From assembly GCA_045634085.1 (NCBI GenBank), contig JAZQZM010000081.1, forward strand, positions 1 through 40,024: 40,024 nt of DNA. Direction: 5' to 3'. The DNA comes from HGM04593 sp045634085 (GTDB lineage: Bacteria > Bacteroidota > Bacteroidia > Bacteroidales > Bacteroidaceae). Below are positions 1-6,951 of the stretch, piece after piece. Both the position numbers and the translations under genes were made by a program. The notes under the pieces were generated by a model. The model had not been told where the DNA came from. It ran no database searches and saw only the letters and a program-made list of their open reading frames with translations. The number at the start of each line of letters is the position of its first letter. Position 1 is the first letter of the stretch.

Positions 1-4
1 TTTG

Positions 5-78
5 TGATCCCGACAGGATTCAAACCTGTAACCTTCTGATCCGTAGTCAGATGCTCTATTCAGTTGAGCTACGAGACC
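5..78 (-). tRNA. tRNA-Arg (anticodon ACG)
   Basis: On the minus strand the sequence folds as a complete cloverleaf. The acceptor arms are GGTCTCG and CGGGATC (with two G-U pairs), the T arm carries the GGTTTGAATCC-type loop, and the anticodon stem TCTGA/TCAGA encloses the loop CTACGGA. The anticodon ACG reads CGN arginine codons after deamination of A34 to inosine. The discriminator base is A and no CCA is encoded, so CCA must be added by the nucleotidyltransferase. A well-formed promoter lies just upstream. Confidence 0.95.
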
Positions 79-109
79 GTTTGTTGTAGTTGTTGTCGTT
101 TGACGTGTG

Positions 110-140
110 CAAAGGTACTACTATTTTTGAAACGTGCAAA
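110..140 (-). promoter_or_regulatory. Promoter of tRNA-Arg
   Basis: Read on the minus strand, TTTG (140-137) is followed after 19 bp by TACCTTTG (117-110), a perfect match to the Bacteroidota primary-sigma consensus. The predicted start is near 105, about 27 bases before the mature tRNA 5' end. Confidence 0.8.
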
Positions 141-228
141 ACTTTTCCACACTTTTTTCCGTATTTTTTTTATTTTTTCTTCATTTTTCCTCTTTTCCCA
201 CCTTTTTTGCCGGTTTAAAGGTGCCAAT

Positions 229-259
229 TTTGCCGAAAGTAGTAAAATAATTACCTTTG
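229..259 (+). promoter_or_regulatory. Promoter of the nitrilase-family amidase gene
   Basis: TTTG (229-232), 19 bp, then TACCTTTG (252-259). Both boxes match the Bacteroidota consensus, and the -7 box is identical to that of the divergent tRNA gene. The predicted start near 265 leaves a leader of about 80 bases before the ATG at 349. Confidence 0.75.
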
Positions 260-348
260 TAATGTGTTTGGCACATTAGAATAAAGTGCATTCTGTGGGA
301 TATTTTTTTCTCACGATACAGGATTATTGAATAAAATAATGTGAAAAA

Positions 349-1086
349 ATGAAGATTACTGTAATACAACAGGACATTGCATGGAAAAATGTAGGTGAAA
401 ATATTGCCCGTATTGAGAAACTTGTTGCCGGGGCTGAACGTGCCGATGTGTATCTTTTCCCCGAAATGTGCTCCACGGGATTCTGTATGCAACCGCAGGG
501 CATTGCTGAGGAGTGTGACGGGGCAATGGTGCAGATGATGAAACGTCTTGCTGTGGAATATGACGCCGCAATGGTTGTTCCGGTGATGACACACGAGAAC
601 GGCAAGTTCTACAACCGTATGTACTTCATTGCTCCCGAGGGTATCCTTGGACAGTATGACAAGCATAACCTTTTTGAATACAGTGGCGAGGACAAGGTCT
701 TTGAGCCGGGCGAGGGCAAGGTGGTGTGGACATGGCGCGGTGTACGTTTCCGTCCGGTAATATGCTACGACCTGCGTTTCCCTGTATTCATCTATAACAG
801 GGCAGAATATGATGTTCTGCTTGTGTCGGCCAACTTCCCCGACAGCCGTCTGCTCGCGTGGGATACCTTGGTGCGTGCGCGTGCGATAGAAAACATCTGT
901 TACGTGGCTGCAAGCAACCGCGTGGGTGCCGATGAGTATGGAACATACAAGGGACACAGTGTGATTTTAAGTCCTTACGGACAGACTCTTGCTGCCTGCA
1001 ATGACGGCGAGCAGGGTAGTGCTACGGCAGAACTTGACGGTGAGATGATGCAGAAGATACGTCTGATGCAGATGTTCAACAAGTAG
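349..1086 (+). CDS. Nitrilase-superfamily amidohydrolase (omega-amidase/YafV-like)
   Basis: A 245-residue carbon-nitrogen hydrolase with the whole catalytic triad visible: Glu39 in FPEMCSTGF, Lys105 in YDKHNLFEY and Cys139 in VICYDLRFP. The family hydrolyses non-peptide C-N bonds through a thioester on the cysteine. The closest style is the YafV/Nit2 omega-amidase group, which removes the amide from alpha-ketoglutaramate or alpha-ketosuccinamate left by glutamine/asparagine transaminases; that substrate is inferred from overall resemblance. No signal peptide, so cytoplasmic. The gene stands alone between its own promoter and a strong inverted-repeat terminator. The length is normal for a single-domain member. 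Confidence 0.85.
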   Translation: MKITVIQQDIAWKNVGENIARIEKLVAGAERADVYLFPEMCSTGFCMQPQGIAEECDGAMVQMMKRLAVEYDAAMVVPVMTHENGKFYNRMYFIAPEGILGQYDKHNLFEYSGEDKVFEPGEGKVVWTWRGVRFRPVICYDLRFPVFIYNRAEYDVLLVSANFPDSRLLAWDTLVRARAIENICYVAASNRVGADEYGTYKGHSVILSPYGQTLAACNDGEQGSATAELDGEMMQKIRLMQMFNK

Positions 1087-1110
1087 GCAAGTAACTGACA
1101 AGGATTTCAG

Positions 1111-1160
1111 ATAGACAAAAAACACTCTGTCATCACAGTGACAGAGTGTTTTTTGTCTAT
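1111..1160. terminator. Bidirectional terminator between convergent genes
   Basis: A perfect inverted repeat with 22-bp arms (1111-1132 and 1139-1160) around the loop TCACAG. Each strand carries a run of T in the 3' arm. The stop codon of the minus-strand gene (1157-1159) lies inside the repeat. Confidence 0.85.
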
Positions 1161-1618
1161 GGTGTATTCAACAGCCTTTCGTAATCGGGAATCTCCTGCA
1201 GGAATGTGTAGCTGTTGTTTTCGTAGTCCATGCGGCAGCAGTAGTGTTGCACTCCGTTACTCACTATAAGGTAATCGACACGCAGTGTCAGGTTGTAGCG
1301 CGATATCTGTGCAAAGACCTCCTTTGTGAGCTTTACTGTTGGCGCCTTGTACTCGACAATCACCCTTGGACGTAGCTCCTTGTCGTACACTACGGTGTCG
1401 CATCGCTTTTTCATTCCGTTGAGCATTATCTGCACCTCGTTGGCCATGAGTGCCGGTGGAAATCCTTTGGCAGTACACAGGTAGTTGACAAAGTGTTGCC
1501 TTACCCACTCCTCGGGAGTCAGCGCCACATAGCAACGGCGCAGAGTATCGAAAATTTGTCTCTTGCCGTCATTTACGGTTGTTTTTGTCTCAAAAGCAGG
1601 TAGGTTTAATGCTGACAT
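1157..1618 (-). CDS. Stand-alone HsdR_N-type PD-(D/E)XK domain protein
   Basis: The likely product is 153 residues starting at MSALNLPAFE. An upstream in-frame ATG at 1756 would add 46 residues, but that extension covers the promoter region and looks non-coding. The core matches the N-terminal domain of type I restriction HsdR subunits: Asp74 in RCDTVVYD, then the E-x-K signature Glu89-Tyr-Lys91 in VIVEYKAP, and Gln104 in QISRYN. These are the metal-binding and catalytic residues of the nuclease fold. There is no helicase domain and no hsdM or hsdS nearby, so it is not a restriction system by itself. It is divergent from holA. The cellular role is unknown. Confidence 0.8.
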   Translation of the reverse strand: MSALNLPAFETKTTVNDGKRQIFDTLRRCYVALTPEEWVRQHFVNYLCTAKGFPPALMANEVQIMLNGMKKRCDTVVYDKELRPRVIVEYKAPTVKLTKEVFAQISRYNLTLRVDYLIVSNGVQHYCCRMDYENNSYTFLQEIPDYERLLNTP

Positions 1619-1704
1619 TTTACTATCTTTGATAAAATCTAAGATTTTCTGCACTCGCTGTGAAAATATTGAAGCAAGCTTAATATTTCTTACTCGTTTG
1701 TTGC

Positions 1705-1712
1705 TATCTTTG
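1705..1712 (+). promoter_or_regulatory. Probable -7 box for holA
   Basis: TATCTTTG matches the Bacteroidota -7 consensus 55 bases before the holA ATG. I see no good TTTG at the expected -33 position. It sits 10 bp from an opposing box for the divergent gene. Confidence 0.45.
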
Positions 1713-1721
1713 TAACTTATG

Positions 1722-1757
1722 CAAAGATAGATTATTTTATCGGCAATTTGTCGCAAA
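1722..1757 (-). promoter_or_regulatory. Probable promoter of the HsdR_N-like gene
   Basis: On the minus strand TATCTTTG lies at 1729-1722, with TTTG at 1757-1754 and a somewhat long 24-bp spacer. The predicted start near 1715 gives a leader of about 95 bases before the ATG at 1618, which supports the shorter start for that gene. Confidence 0.45.
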
Positions 1758-1767
1758 ATAAAGAATT

Positions 1768-2781
1768 ATGGCAAAATATACTTACGAATCTATAATGTCG
1801 GAACTTAAAAGCGGTGTCTATCATCCTGTATATTACCTTATGGGTGAGGAGGGATACTTTACTGACAGGATTGCCGATTATATTATAGAGAATGCTCTGA
1901 CCGAGGTTGAACGTGATTTCAATCTGACGGTCTTTTATGGAATGGAAACAGATATAAATACAGTAATCAATACTGCCAAACGTTTCCCGATGATGGCTGA
2001 ACGCCAGGTTGTCATTGTAAAGGAGGCGCAGGCGCTGAAGGAATTGGATGCTCTTGTGTTCTATCTGCAGAACCCCCAGCCAACGACGGTGCTTGTCTTT
2101 GCGCACAAGAACGGTTCCATTGATGGAAGAAAGAAAGTTGCTACAGAACTTAACCGCCATGGGGTGGTGCTTGAGACAAAGAAGTACAAGGACGACCATC
2201 TGCCATCGTTCATAACATTCTGCCTCAAGGAGAAGGGGCTTACTGCCGACCCGAAATCGGTGCTCATGCTGCGCGAGTCAATCGGTGCCGACCTTGCCCG
2301 TATTGCAGGAGAGATTGACAAACTTTCAATCTCTTTGCCGCAGGGAACTTCTGCAATAACTCCCGAATTGGTTGAGGAACATATTGGTATAAGCAAAGAG
2401 TATAACAACTTCGAACTTCAGAATGCCATTATAAACAAGGATGTGTACAAGGCAAACAAGATAATCAACTACTTTGCGCAGAATCCCAAGAAGAACCCGA
2501 TACAGATGACACTGGCTCTGCTTTTTAGTTTCTTCTCGAATCTGATGATGTGCTATTATGCTCCCGAGAAGAGTGAACGCGGTATTGCCGAGTTCCTTGG
2601 GCTCAAGAATACATGGGGAGTTTCAGATTACATGAAGGCTATGAAAAACTACCGTGCCATGCATGTCATGGAGATTCTGCACCTCATACGTCTTGCCGAT
2701 GCGCAATCGAAAGGTGCCGAGGGTGCTCCTGTTCCCGATGGCGAAATCATGCGCGAATTGTTGTACAGGATTATGCATTGA
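1768..2781 (+). CDS. holA: DNA polymerase III subunit delta
   Basis: A 337-residue protein matching HolA, the clamp-loader delta subunit that opens the beta sliding clamp. The N-terminal part has the typical YYLMGEEGYFTDRIADYI start of the AAA-like fold, in which the ATP site is degenerate. The middle carries the conserved block with VIVKEAQAL and the hydrophobic strand TVLVFAHK. The C-terminal helical collar begins about residue 205. Length is normal. The ATG at 1768 follows an A-rich leader. It is probably the first gene of a run with the nuclease and Nudix genes downstream, although 84 bp separate it from the next start. Confidence 0.92.
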   Translation: MAKYTYESIMSELKSGVYHPVYYLMGEEGYFTDRIADYIIENALTEVERDFNLTVFYGMETDINTVINTAKRFPMMAERQVVIVKEAQALKELDALVFYLQNPQPTTVLVFAHKNGSIDGRKKVATELNRHGVVLETKKYKDDHLPSFITFCLKEKGLTADPKSVLMLRESIGADLARIAGEIDKLSISLPQGTSAITPELVEEHIGISKEYNNFELQNAIINKDVYKANKIINYFAQNPKKNPIQMTLALLFSFFSNLMMCYYAPEKSERGIAEFLGLKNTWGVSDYMKAMKNYRAMHVMEILHLIRLADAQSKGAEGAPVPDGEIMRELLYRIMH

Positions 2782-2865
2782 TAGTCAGCTGTTGCTGATG
2801 TGGTTTTGTCATATCGACCGGACGGGAGATATCTCAAAAAACTTGATAGGAAAAAATACGAAACT

Positions 2866-3657
2866 ATGATAAACAGAAACTTGAATGGTTCAGATATAAC
2901 ATTTGAACAGGATGGAAAGCTTGACTTCAATGAGGCCGAGCATATATATTCGCTTCCCGGAGTAGGAGTGTTCCGTTCGGTAAGCGGTGTGGTGGGCATG
3001 TTCTTCCGCGAGTTCGATGCGGTTGCTATCAGCCTCAAGAAATGCTGCGGCAATGAGGTGGAGGCAGCCAAGCTGCGCGAGGTATGGGAGAGCAAAGGTG
3101 CGATAGCAAGCCAGGCCGGCACCTTCCTGCATAAACAGATTGAAGATTACCTTAACGGTAAGGAGGTGCCCGAACTGTTGTGCGATGTATGCTACAATGG
3201 ACAGTATGTAAAATGCAGTGAGAGACTCGATATCTCGCGTGAGTGGAGCTACTTCAAGGCTTTCGAACGCAATACGACATTTGTGCCGTTCCGTACCGAG
3301 TGGCGTGTGTATGATGCCGATGCTAAAATGGCAGGTACACTTGACTTTGTGTGCTGCTGCCCGGATGGTACATATGAAATCTATGACTGGAAACGCAGTA
3401 ACAAGATTGATGCTACGGAACGTAACCCTTGGGCTTCGGGTATGAACGGTCTTGAACACTTGACCGATACTTCTTATAGTCATTATTGTCTACAGCAGAA
3501 CCTCTATCGTTATATGCTTGAGAAGAATTATGGCATTAAGGTGAGCCGCATGAACCTTGTTGTACTGCACCCGGAACTGCCTACATACAAGGTGGTTAGT
3601 ATCCCTCCGATGGAACGCGAGGTTTCCATAATCCTTGAAAAACTGAAGAAGGTATGA
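2866..3657 (+). CDS. PD-(D/E)XK (RecB/Cas4-like) nuclease family protein
   Basis: The 263-residue product is counted from the ATG at 2866 (MINRNLNGSD). An ATG at 2800 is in frame but its extra 22 residues look like leader sequence. The nuclease motifs appear in RecB-family order: His89 in GTFLHKQIE, Asp160 in AGTLDFV, Asp174-Trp-Lys176 in YEIYDWKRS, and Gln211 with Tyr214 in LQQNLYRYML. These are the residues that bind two metal ions and cut DNA in RecB, AddB and Cas4. There is no CxxC iron-sulfur cluster of the Cas4 type and no CRISPR array nearby. It overlaps the Nudix gene by four bases (ATGA), so the two are translationally coupled. Substrate unknown. Confidence 0.78.
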   Translation: MINRNLNGSDITFEQDGKLDFNEAEHIYSLPGVGVFRSVSGVVGMFFREFDAVAISLKKCCGNEVEAAKLREVWESKGAIASQAGTFLHKQIEDYLNGKEVPELLCDVCYNGQYVKCSERLDISREWSYFKAFERNTTFVPFRTEWRVYDADAKMAGTLDFVCCCPDGTYEIYDWKRSNKIDATERNPWASGMNGLEHLTDTSYSHYCLQQNLYRYMLEKNYGIKVSRMNLVVLHPELPTYKVVSIPPMEREVSIILEKLKKV

Positions 3658-4160
3658 AAAGCGACAACAGGGCTGAAGTGTTCCCAATAGTAGACATCGC
3701 AGGCAATACCATTGGAAAAGCCACGCGCGGCGAGTGCCATGGAGGCTGCAAATATCTGCATCCGGTAGTGCATCTGCATCTGCTTAATAGTGCCGGGGAG
3801 ATTTATCTTCAGCAGCGCCCGCTATGGAAGGAGATACAGCCGGGCAAGTGGGATACAGCTGTGGGCGGACATGTCGGTTATGGCGAAAGTATTGATGATG
3901 CCCTGTTACGTGAGGTGCGCGAAGAGATTGGTATAACTGATTTTACTCCTTCTCTTCTCATGCGCTACCAGTTCGAGAGTGAACGTGAAAGGGAACTTGT
4001 ATTTGTCTACAAGGCTGTGTACAATGGCGAAGTGAGTCCAAGCGAGGAACTCGATGGTGGTCGCTTCTGGACAATTGCCGAGGTTGAAGAGGCAATGGGC
4101 AAGGGCGTGTTGACCCCAAACTTTGAACAGGAGTACCTGATGATAAAGGATATGCTTTGA
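3654..4160 (+). CDS. Nudix hydrolase
   Basis: A 168-residue single-domain protein with a complete Nudix box (Gly72-x5-Glu78-x7-Arg86-Glu87-x2-Glu90-Glu91-x-Gly93), the loop-helix that binds magnesium and attacks a nucleoside-diphosphate linked to another group. The flanks (HPVVHLHLLN, LQQRPLWKEIQPGKWDTAVGG) resemble the Nudix/IPP-isomerase-like group, but no isopentenyl-isomerase cysteine and glutamate pattern is clear, so a hydrolase is the safer call. Its ATG lies in the stop of the nuclease gene, implying joint translation. A strong hairpin follows. Substrate not predictable. Confidence 0.85.
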   Translation: MKSDNRAEVFPIVDIAGNTIGKATRGECHGGCKYLHPVVHLHLLNSAGEIYLQQRPLWKEIQPGKWDTAVGGHVGYGESIDDALLREVREEIGITDFTPSLLMRYQFESERERELVFVYKAVYNGEVSPSEELDGGRFWTIAEVEEAMGKGVLTPNFEQEYLMIKDML

Positions 4161-4236
4161 TTTTATGGGATTTCCTTATTGTCGCACGGTGCCAAAAATG
4201 CGTCAACTTTTGATTTATTATGGGATGACGTGTTGA

Positions 4237-4280
4237 TATAGCAAATGAGGCTGACCTGCGGGTCAGCCTCATTTGCTATA
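4237..4280. terminator. Bidirectional terminator between the Nudix gene and htpG
   Basis: A perfect inverted repeat with two 20-bp arms (4237-4256 and 4261-4280) and a 4-base loop, between convergent genes. Only short T tracts follow. Confidence 0.8.
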
Positions 4281-4315
4281 GTGCTTTTATGACGATATTG
4301 TCAAGTAAGCATGTA

Positions 4316-6364
4316 TTACTGCATAAGTTCAATGCTGCGCTTTACGAAGTTGTTCAGTGCTTCTCCTGTGAGCATGTTGTTCTGCAACAGGGTGATGTCG
4401 ATGAGCTGCTTTACGGTGTTGTCACCTGCTGCATACTGCGCAAGGATTGCCTCCTTCTCGCTCTTTGTGGCTGTAACCTCTTTCTCAATTTCGAACAGCT
4501 CGTCTTTCTCGCTCTGTGGAATCTCATCGTTCTTTTTGCCGTTCTGTGCATCGTAAAGGGCCTTGCGGCGGCTTTCGAGTGACTGGGTCTTTTCGTTGAG
4601 TGGCTGTAGTTTCTCGGCACATGTGCTCTCGGCGTTCTCAAGCACGCGCTTGATGAGTGGATGCTCCTCGTTGAGCAGCACGTTGAACATGTCGGGCATG
4701 TCTCCGTAGAATGACATTCCCGGCTGGATGGCAGCCATCTCTTTCATGCGGCGCATGTACTCGGCCTGGGTAATCATTACCGGTGCTCCGTTCTCGCCCA
4801 TAGCCTGTGTCTGTACGTGGAATTCTCTCTTTTCCATGTGGGGTAGCTGGCTCTCGAATACGCCTGTCAGTACCTCGCGTTTGGCATCGGTAAGTGTGCT
4901 CTGTTTCTGCTCCTCCTTCACGATGAGGTTCTCTACGGTGTCGCTGTCGACGCGTGTGAAACGTGTCTTCTCGAACTTGCGTTCAAGCAGGCTGATGAGT
5001 GCCACATCGAGTTGGCCGTCCATCAGCAGGACATTGTATCCCTTGTTCTTGGCGTTGTCGATGAAGCTGTACTCCTTCTCCTTGTCGTTTGAGTAGAGGT
5101 ATATGATGTTGCCCTCCTTGTCGGTCTGCTCGGCGCCTACAAGGTTCTTGTACTCCTCATAGGTGTACTTGTTGCCATCGGTGTCCTGCAGCAGAGAGAA
5201 CTTGTTTGCTTTGTCATAGAAGTCCTCCTCGGTGAGCATGCCGTAGTGGATGAAGATTTTGAGGTCGTTCCATTTATCCTCGAAATCCTTGCGGTCGTTC
5301 TTGAAGATCTGTGCCAGACGGTCCGATACCTTCTTTGAGATATAAGTGGAGATTTTCTTTACGTTTGAATCACTCTGCAAATATGAACGTGACACGTTCA
5401 ACGGGATGTCCGGTGAGTCTATAACACCGTGCATCAATGTGAGGAAGTCGGGTACAATGCCCTCTACCTCGTCGGTGACGTATACCTGGTTGCAGAAGAG
5501 GAGAATCTTGTTCTTCTGCAGTTCGAGGCTGCTCTTTACCTTGGGGAAATAGAGTATACCTGTGAGGTTGAACGGGAAGTCCACGTTAAGGTGAATCCAG
5601 AAGAGTGGCTCGTCACTCATCGGGTAGAGCTTGTGGTAGAACTCCTTGTAGTCCTCGTCCTTAAGCTCGCTTGGCTTGCGTGTCCACAATGGGGTAGTGT
5701 CGTTGATGATGTTGTCCTCATCGGTTTCCACCTGCTTGCCATCTTTCCACTCCTTCTTCTTGCCGAATGCCATTTCTACAGGCAGGAAGCGGCAGGATTT
5801 GTTAAGGATTCCGCTGATGCGGCTCTCGCTGAGGAACTCCTTGCTGTCATCGTCGATATACATGATGATGTCTGTTCCGCGTTCGGCCTTCTCGGTCTCC
5901 TCAAGTGTGTACTCGGGGCTGCCGTCGCAACTCCATTTTACGGCCTGTGCTCCATCTTTGTATGACTTGGTTACGATTTCCACCTTCTTGGATACCATGA
6001 ATGCCGAGTAGAAACCGAGACCGAAGTGGCCGATGATGTTGTTTGCACTGTCTTTGTATTTCTCGAGGAAGTCGGTTGCGCCTGAAAGTGCAATCTGGTT
6101 TATGTACTTGTCTATCTCCTCGGCTGTGAGTCCGATACCGTTGTCGCTGACAGTGATGGTATCGGTGCCAAGTGTCACCTTTACTCTTGGTGTGCCGAGC
6201 TCGCCCTTGAACTCGCCCTTCTCGTAAAGGGTCTTGAGTTTCTGTGTGGCATCAATTGCGTTCCATACAATCTCGCGCAGAAAGATCTCGTGGTCGCTGT
6301 ACAAGAACTTCTTGATTACGGGGAAGATGTTTTCGGTTGTTACCCCAATGTTTCCTTTTTGCAT
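4316..6364 (-). CDS. htpG: Molecular chaperone HtpG (Hsp90 family)
   Basis: The start is placed at MQKGNIGVTTENIFP (6364), giving 682 residues; the longer frame from 6439 would run through the upstream terminator. The N-terminal GHKL ATPase domain shows the Glu-x3-Asn-x2-Asp helix (LREIVWNAIDA), VSDNGIGLT and IGHFGLGFYSAFMVS, the ATP-binding and lid segments. The middle domain carries the catalytic-arginine loop (DIPLNVSRSYLQ). The C-terminal dimer domain ends in ELMQ without the eukaryotic MEEVD tail. In the cytosol it remodels client proteins with ATP. Immediately upstream lie the YbjN-like gene and the kinase-AAA+ gene, separated by a terminator. I found no clear promoter. Confidence 0.95.
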   Translation of the reverse strand: MQKGNIGVTTENIFPVIKKFLYSDHEIFLREIVWNAIDATQKLKTLYEKGEFKGELGTPRVKVTLGTDTITVSDNGIGLTAEEIDKYINQIALSGATDFLEKYKDSANNIIGHFGLGFYSAFMVSKKVEIVTKSYKDGAQAVKWSCDGSPEYTLEETEKAERGTDIIMYIDDDSKEFLSESRISGILNKSCRFLPVEMAFGKKKEWKDGKQVETDEDNIINDTTPLWTRKPSELKDEDYKEFYHKLYPMSDEPLFWIHLNVDFPFNLTGILYFPKVKSSLELQKNKILLFCNQVYVTDEVEGIVPDFLTLMHGVIDSPDIPLNVSRSYLQSDSNVKKISTYISKKVSDRLAQIFKNDRKDFEDKWNDLKIFIHYGMLTEEDFYDKANKFSLLQDTDGNKYTYEEYKNLVGAEQTDKEGNIIYLYSNDKEKEYSFIDNAKNKGYNVLLMDGQLDVALISLLERKFEKTRFTRVDSDTVENLIVKEEQKQSTLTDAKREVLTGVFESQLPHMEKREFHVQTQAMGENGAPVMITQAEYMRRMKEMAAIQPGMSFYGDMPDMFNVLLNEEHPLIKRVLENAESTCAEKLQPLNEKTQSLESRRKALYDAQNGKKNDEIPQSEKDELFEIEKEVTATKSEKEAILAQYAAGDNTVKQLIDITLLQNNMLTGEALNNFVKRSIELMQ

Positions 6365-6437
6365 ATTGAATAGTTTTTTAAGTTTGTATTCATGTTCTGT
6401 CAAATTCCGGTTTATCCCCGGACATATTATATAATAC

Positions 6438-6472
6438 AAAAAAAATGCCAGTTGTTCACAACTGACATTTTG
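6438..6472 (-). terminator. Intrinsic terminator after the YbjN-like gene
   Basis: On the minus strand a 14-bp stem with one G-U pair and a GA-containing loop is followed by a run of eight T. It separates the kinase-AAA+ unit from htpG. Confidence 0.8.
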
Positions 6473-6497
6473 GCAGAGGGGTGTTGCTGTAGCAATA

Positions 6498-6878
6498 TCA
6501 CGAAAGCTGTTTGTAGAATTCCTGACGTGCTCCCTGCAGTGCGTTCAATGCGCGTGGTAGGATGTCTGAAACGTCGGGTGAACTGTCAAGGAAGTTCTCG
6601 AAGAAGAGCCATACGCTGTCATTGAATACGCATGTCTTTACAACCTTGATTCCCTGGTTGTTTGAGTTGGCTGCTTCAAGTATGAGTTCTCTGTTCTCTT
6701 CGGTCACATCGCAGATGTTGGGCATGATGAGCTGAAAGAACTCCTGGTCTTCGTCATTGTTGATGTAGAGAAAACCTGCCATCTGATACTTAAAGAGTAT
6801 GTTGCCGTTGTTTTCGTCCACTTCGGGGCAGAAACCCTGCTTGCGCAGGAAATCCAATACCATTTCTGTTGTGCTCAT
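6498..6878 (-). CDS. YbjN-like small protein (type III secretion chaperone-like fold)
   Basis: A 126-residue acidic protein without signal peptide or membrane segment. Its pattern (an N-terminal helix MVLDFLRKQGFCPEVDE, a strand with ILFKYQMAGFLYIN, a central block with FFQLIMPNICDVTEEN, then a C-terminal helix rich in Ala, Arg and Gln) resembles Bacteroidota YbjN-like proteins, whose fold is shared with type III secretion chaperones. The resemblance was judged by eye. It lies 73 bases downstream of the kinase-AAA+ gene on the same strand with no hairpin between, and is followed by a strong terminator, so the two most likely share a transcript. A role as adaptor or substrate of that ATPase is a guess from position only. 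Confidence 0.65.
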   Translation of the reverse strand: MSTTEMVLDFLRKQGFCPEVDENNGNILFKYQMAGFLYINNDEDQEFFQLIMPNICDVTEENRELILEAANSNNQGIKVVKTCVFNDSVWLFFENFLDSSPDVSDILPRALNALQGARQEFYKQLS

Positions 6879-6951
6879 AATAGAATGTCTTTAATGGTTG
6901 TTGTATGAATGTATTATTTGTGTTCCTTAACTCTCTTTTGCGCTACGGGCA

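Noticed and set aside
181..957. Long minus-strand frame opposite the amidase gene
   Set aside because: The plus-strand amidase has a full catalytic triad and a promoter; the antisense product is rich in His, Thr and Cys with no domain.
5429..5965. Plus-strand frame of 178 codons inside htpG
   Set aside because: Antisense to conserved Hsp90 sequence, Leu/Val-rich with no family features.
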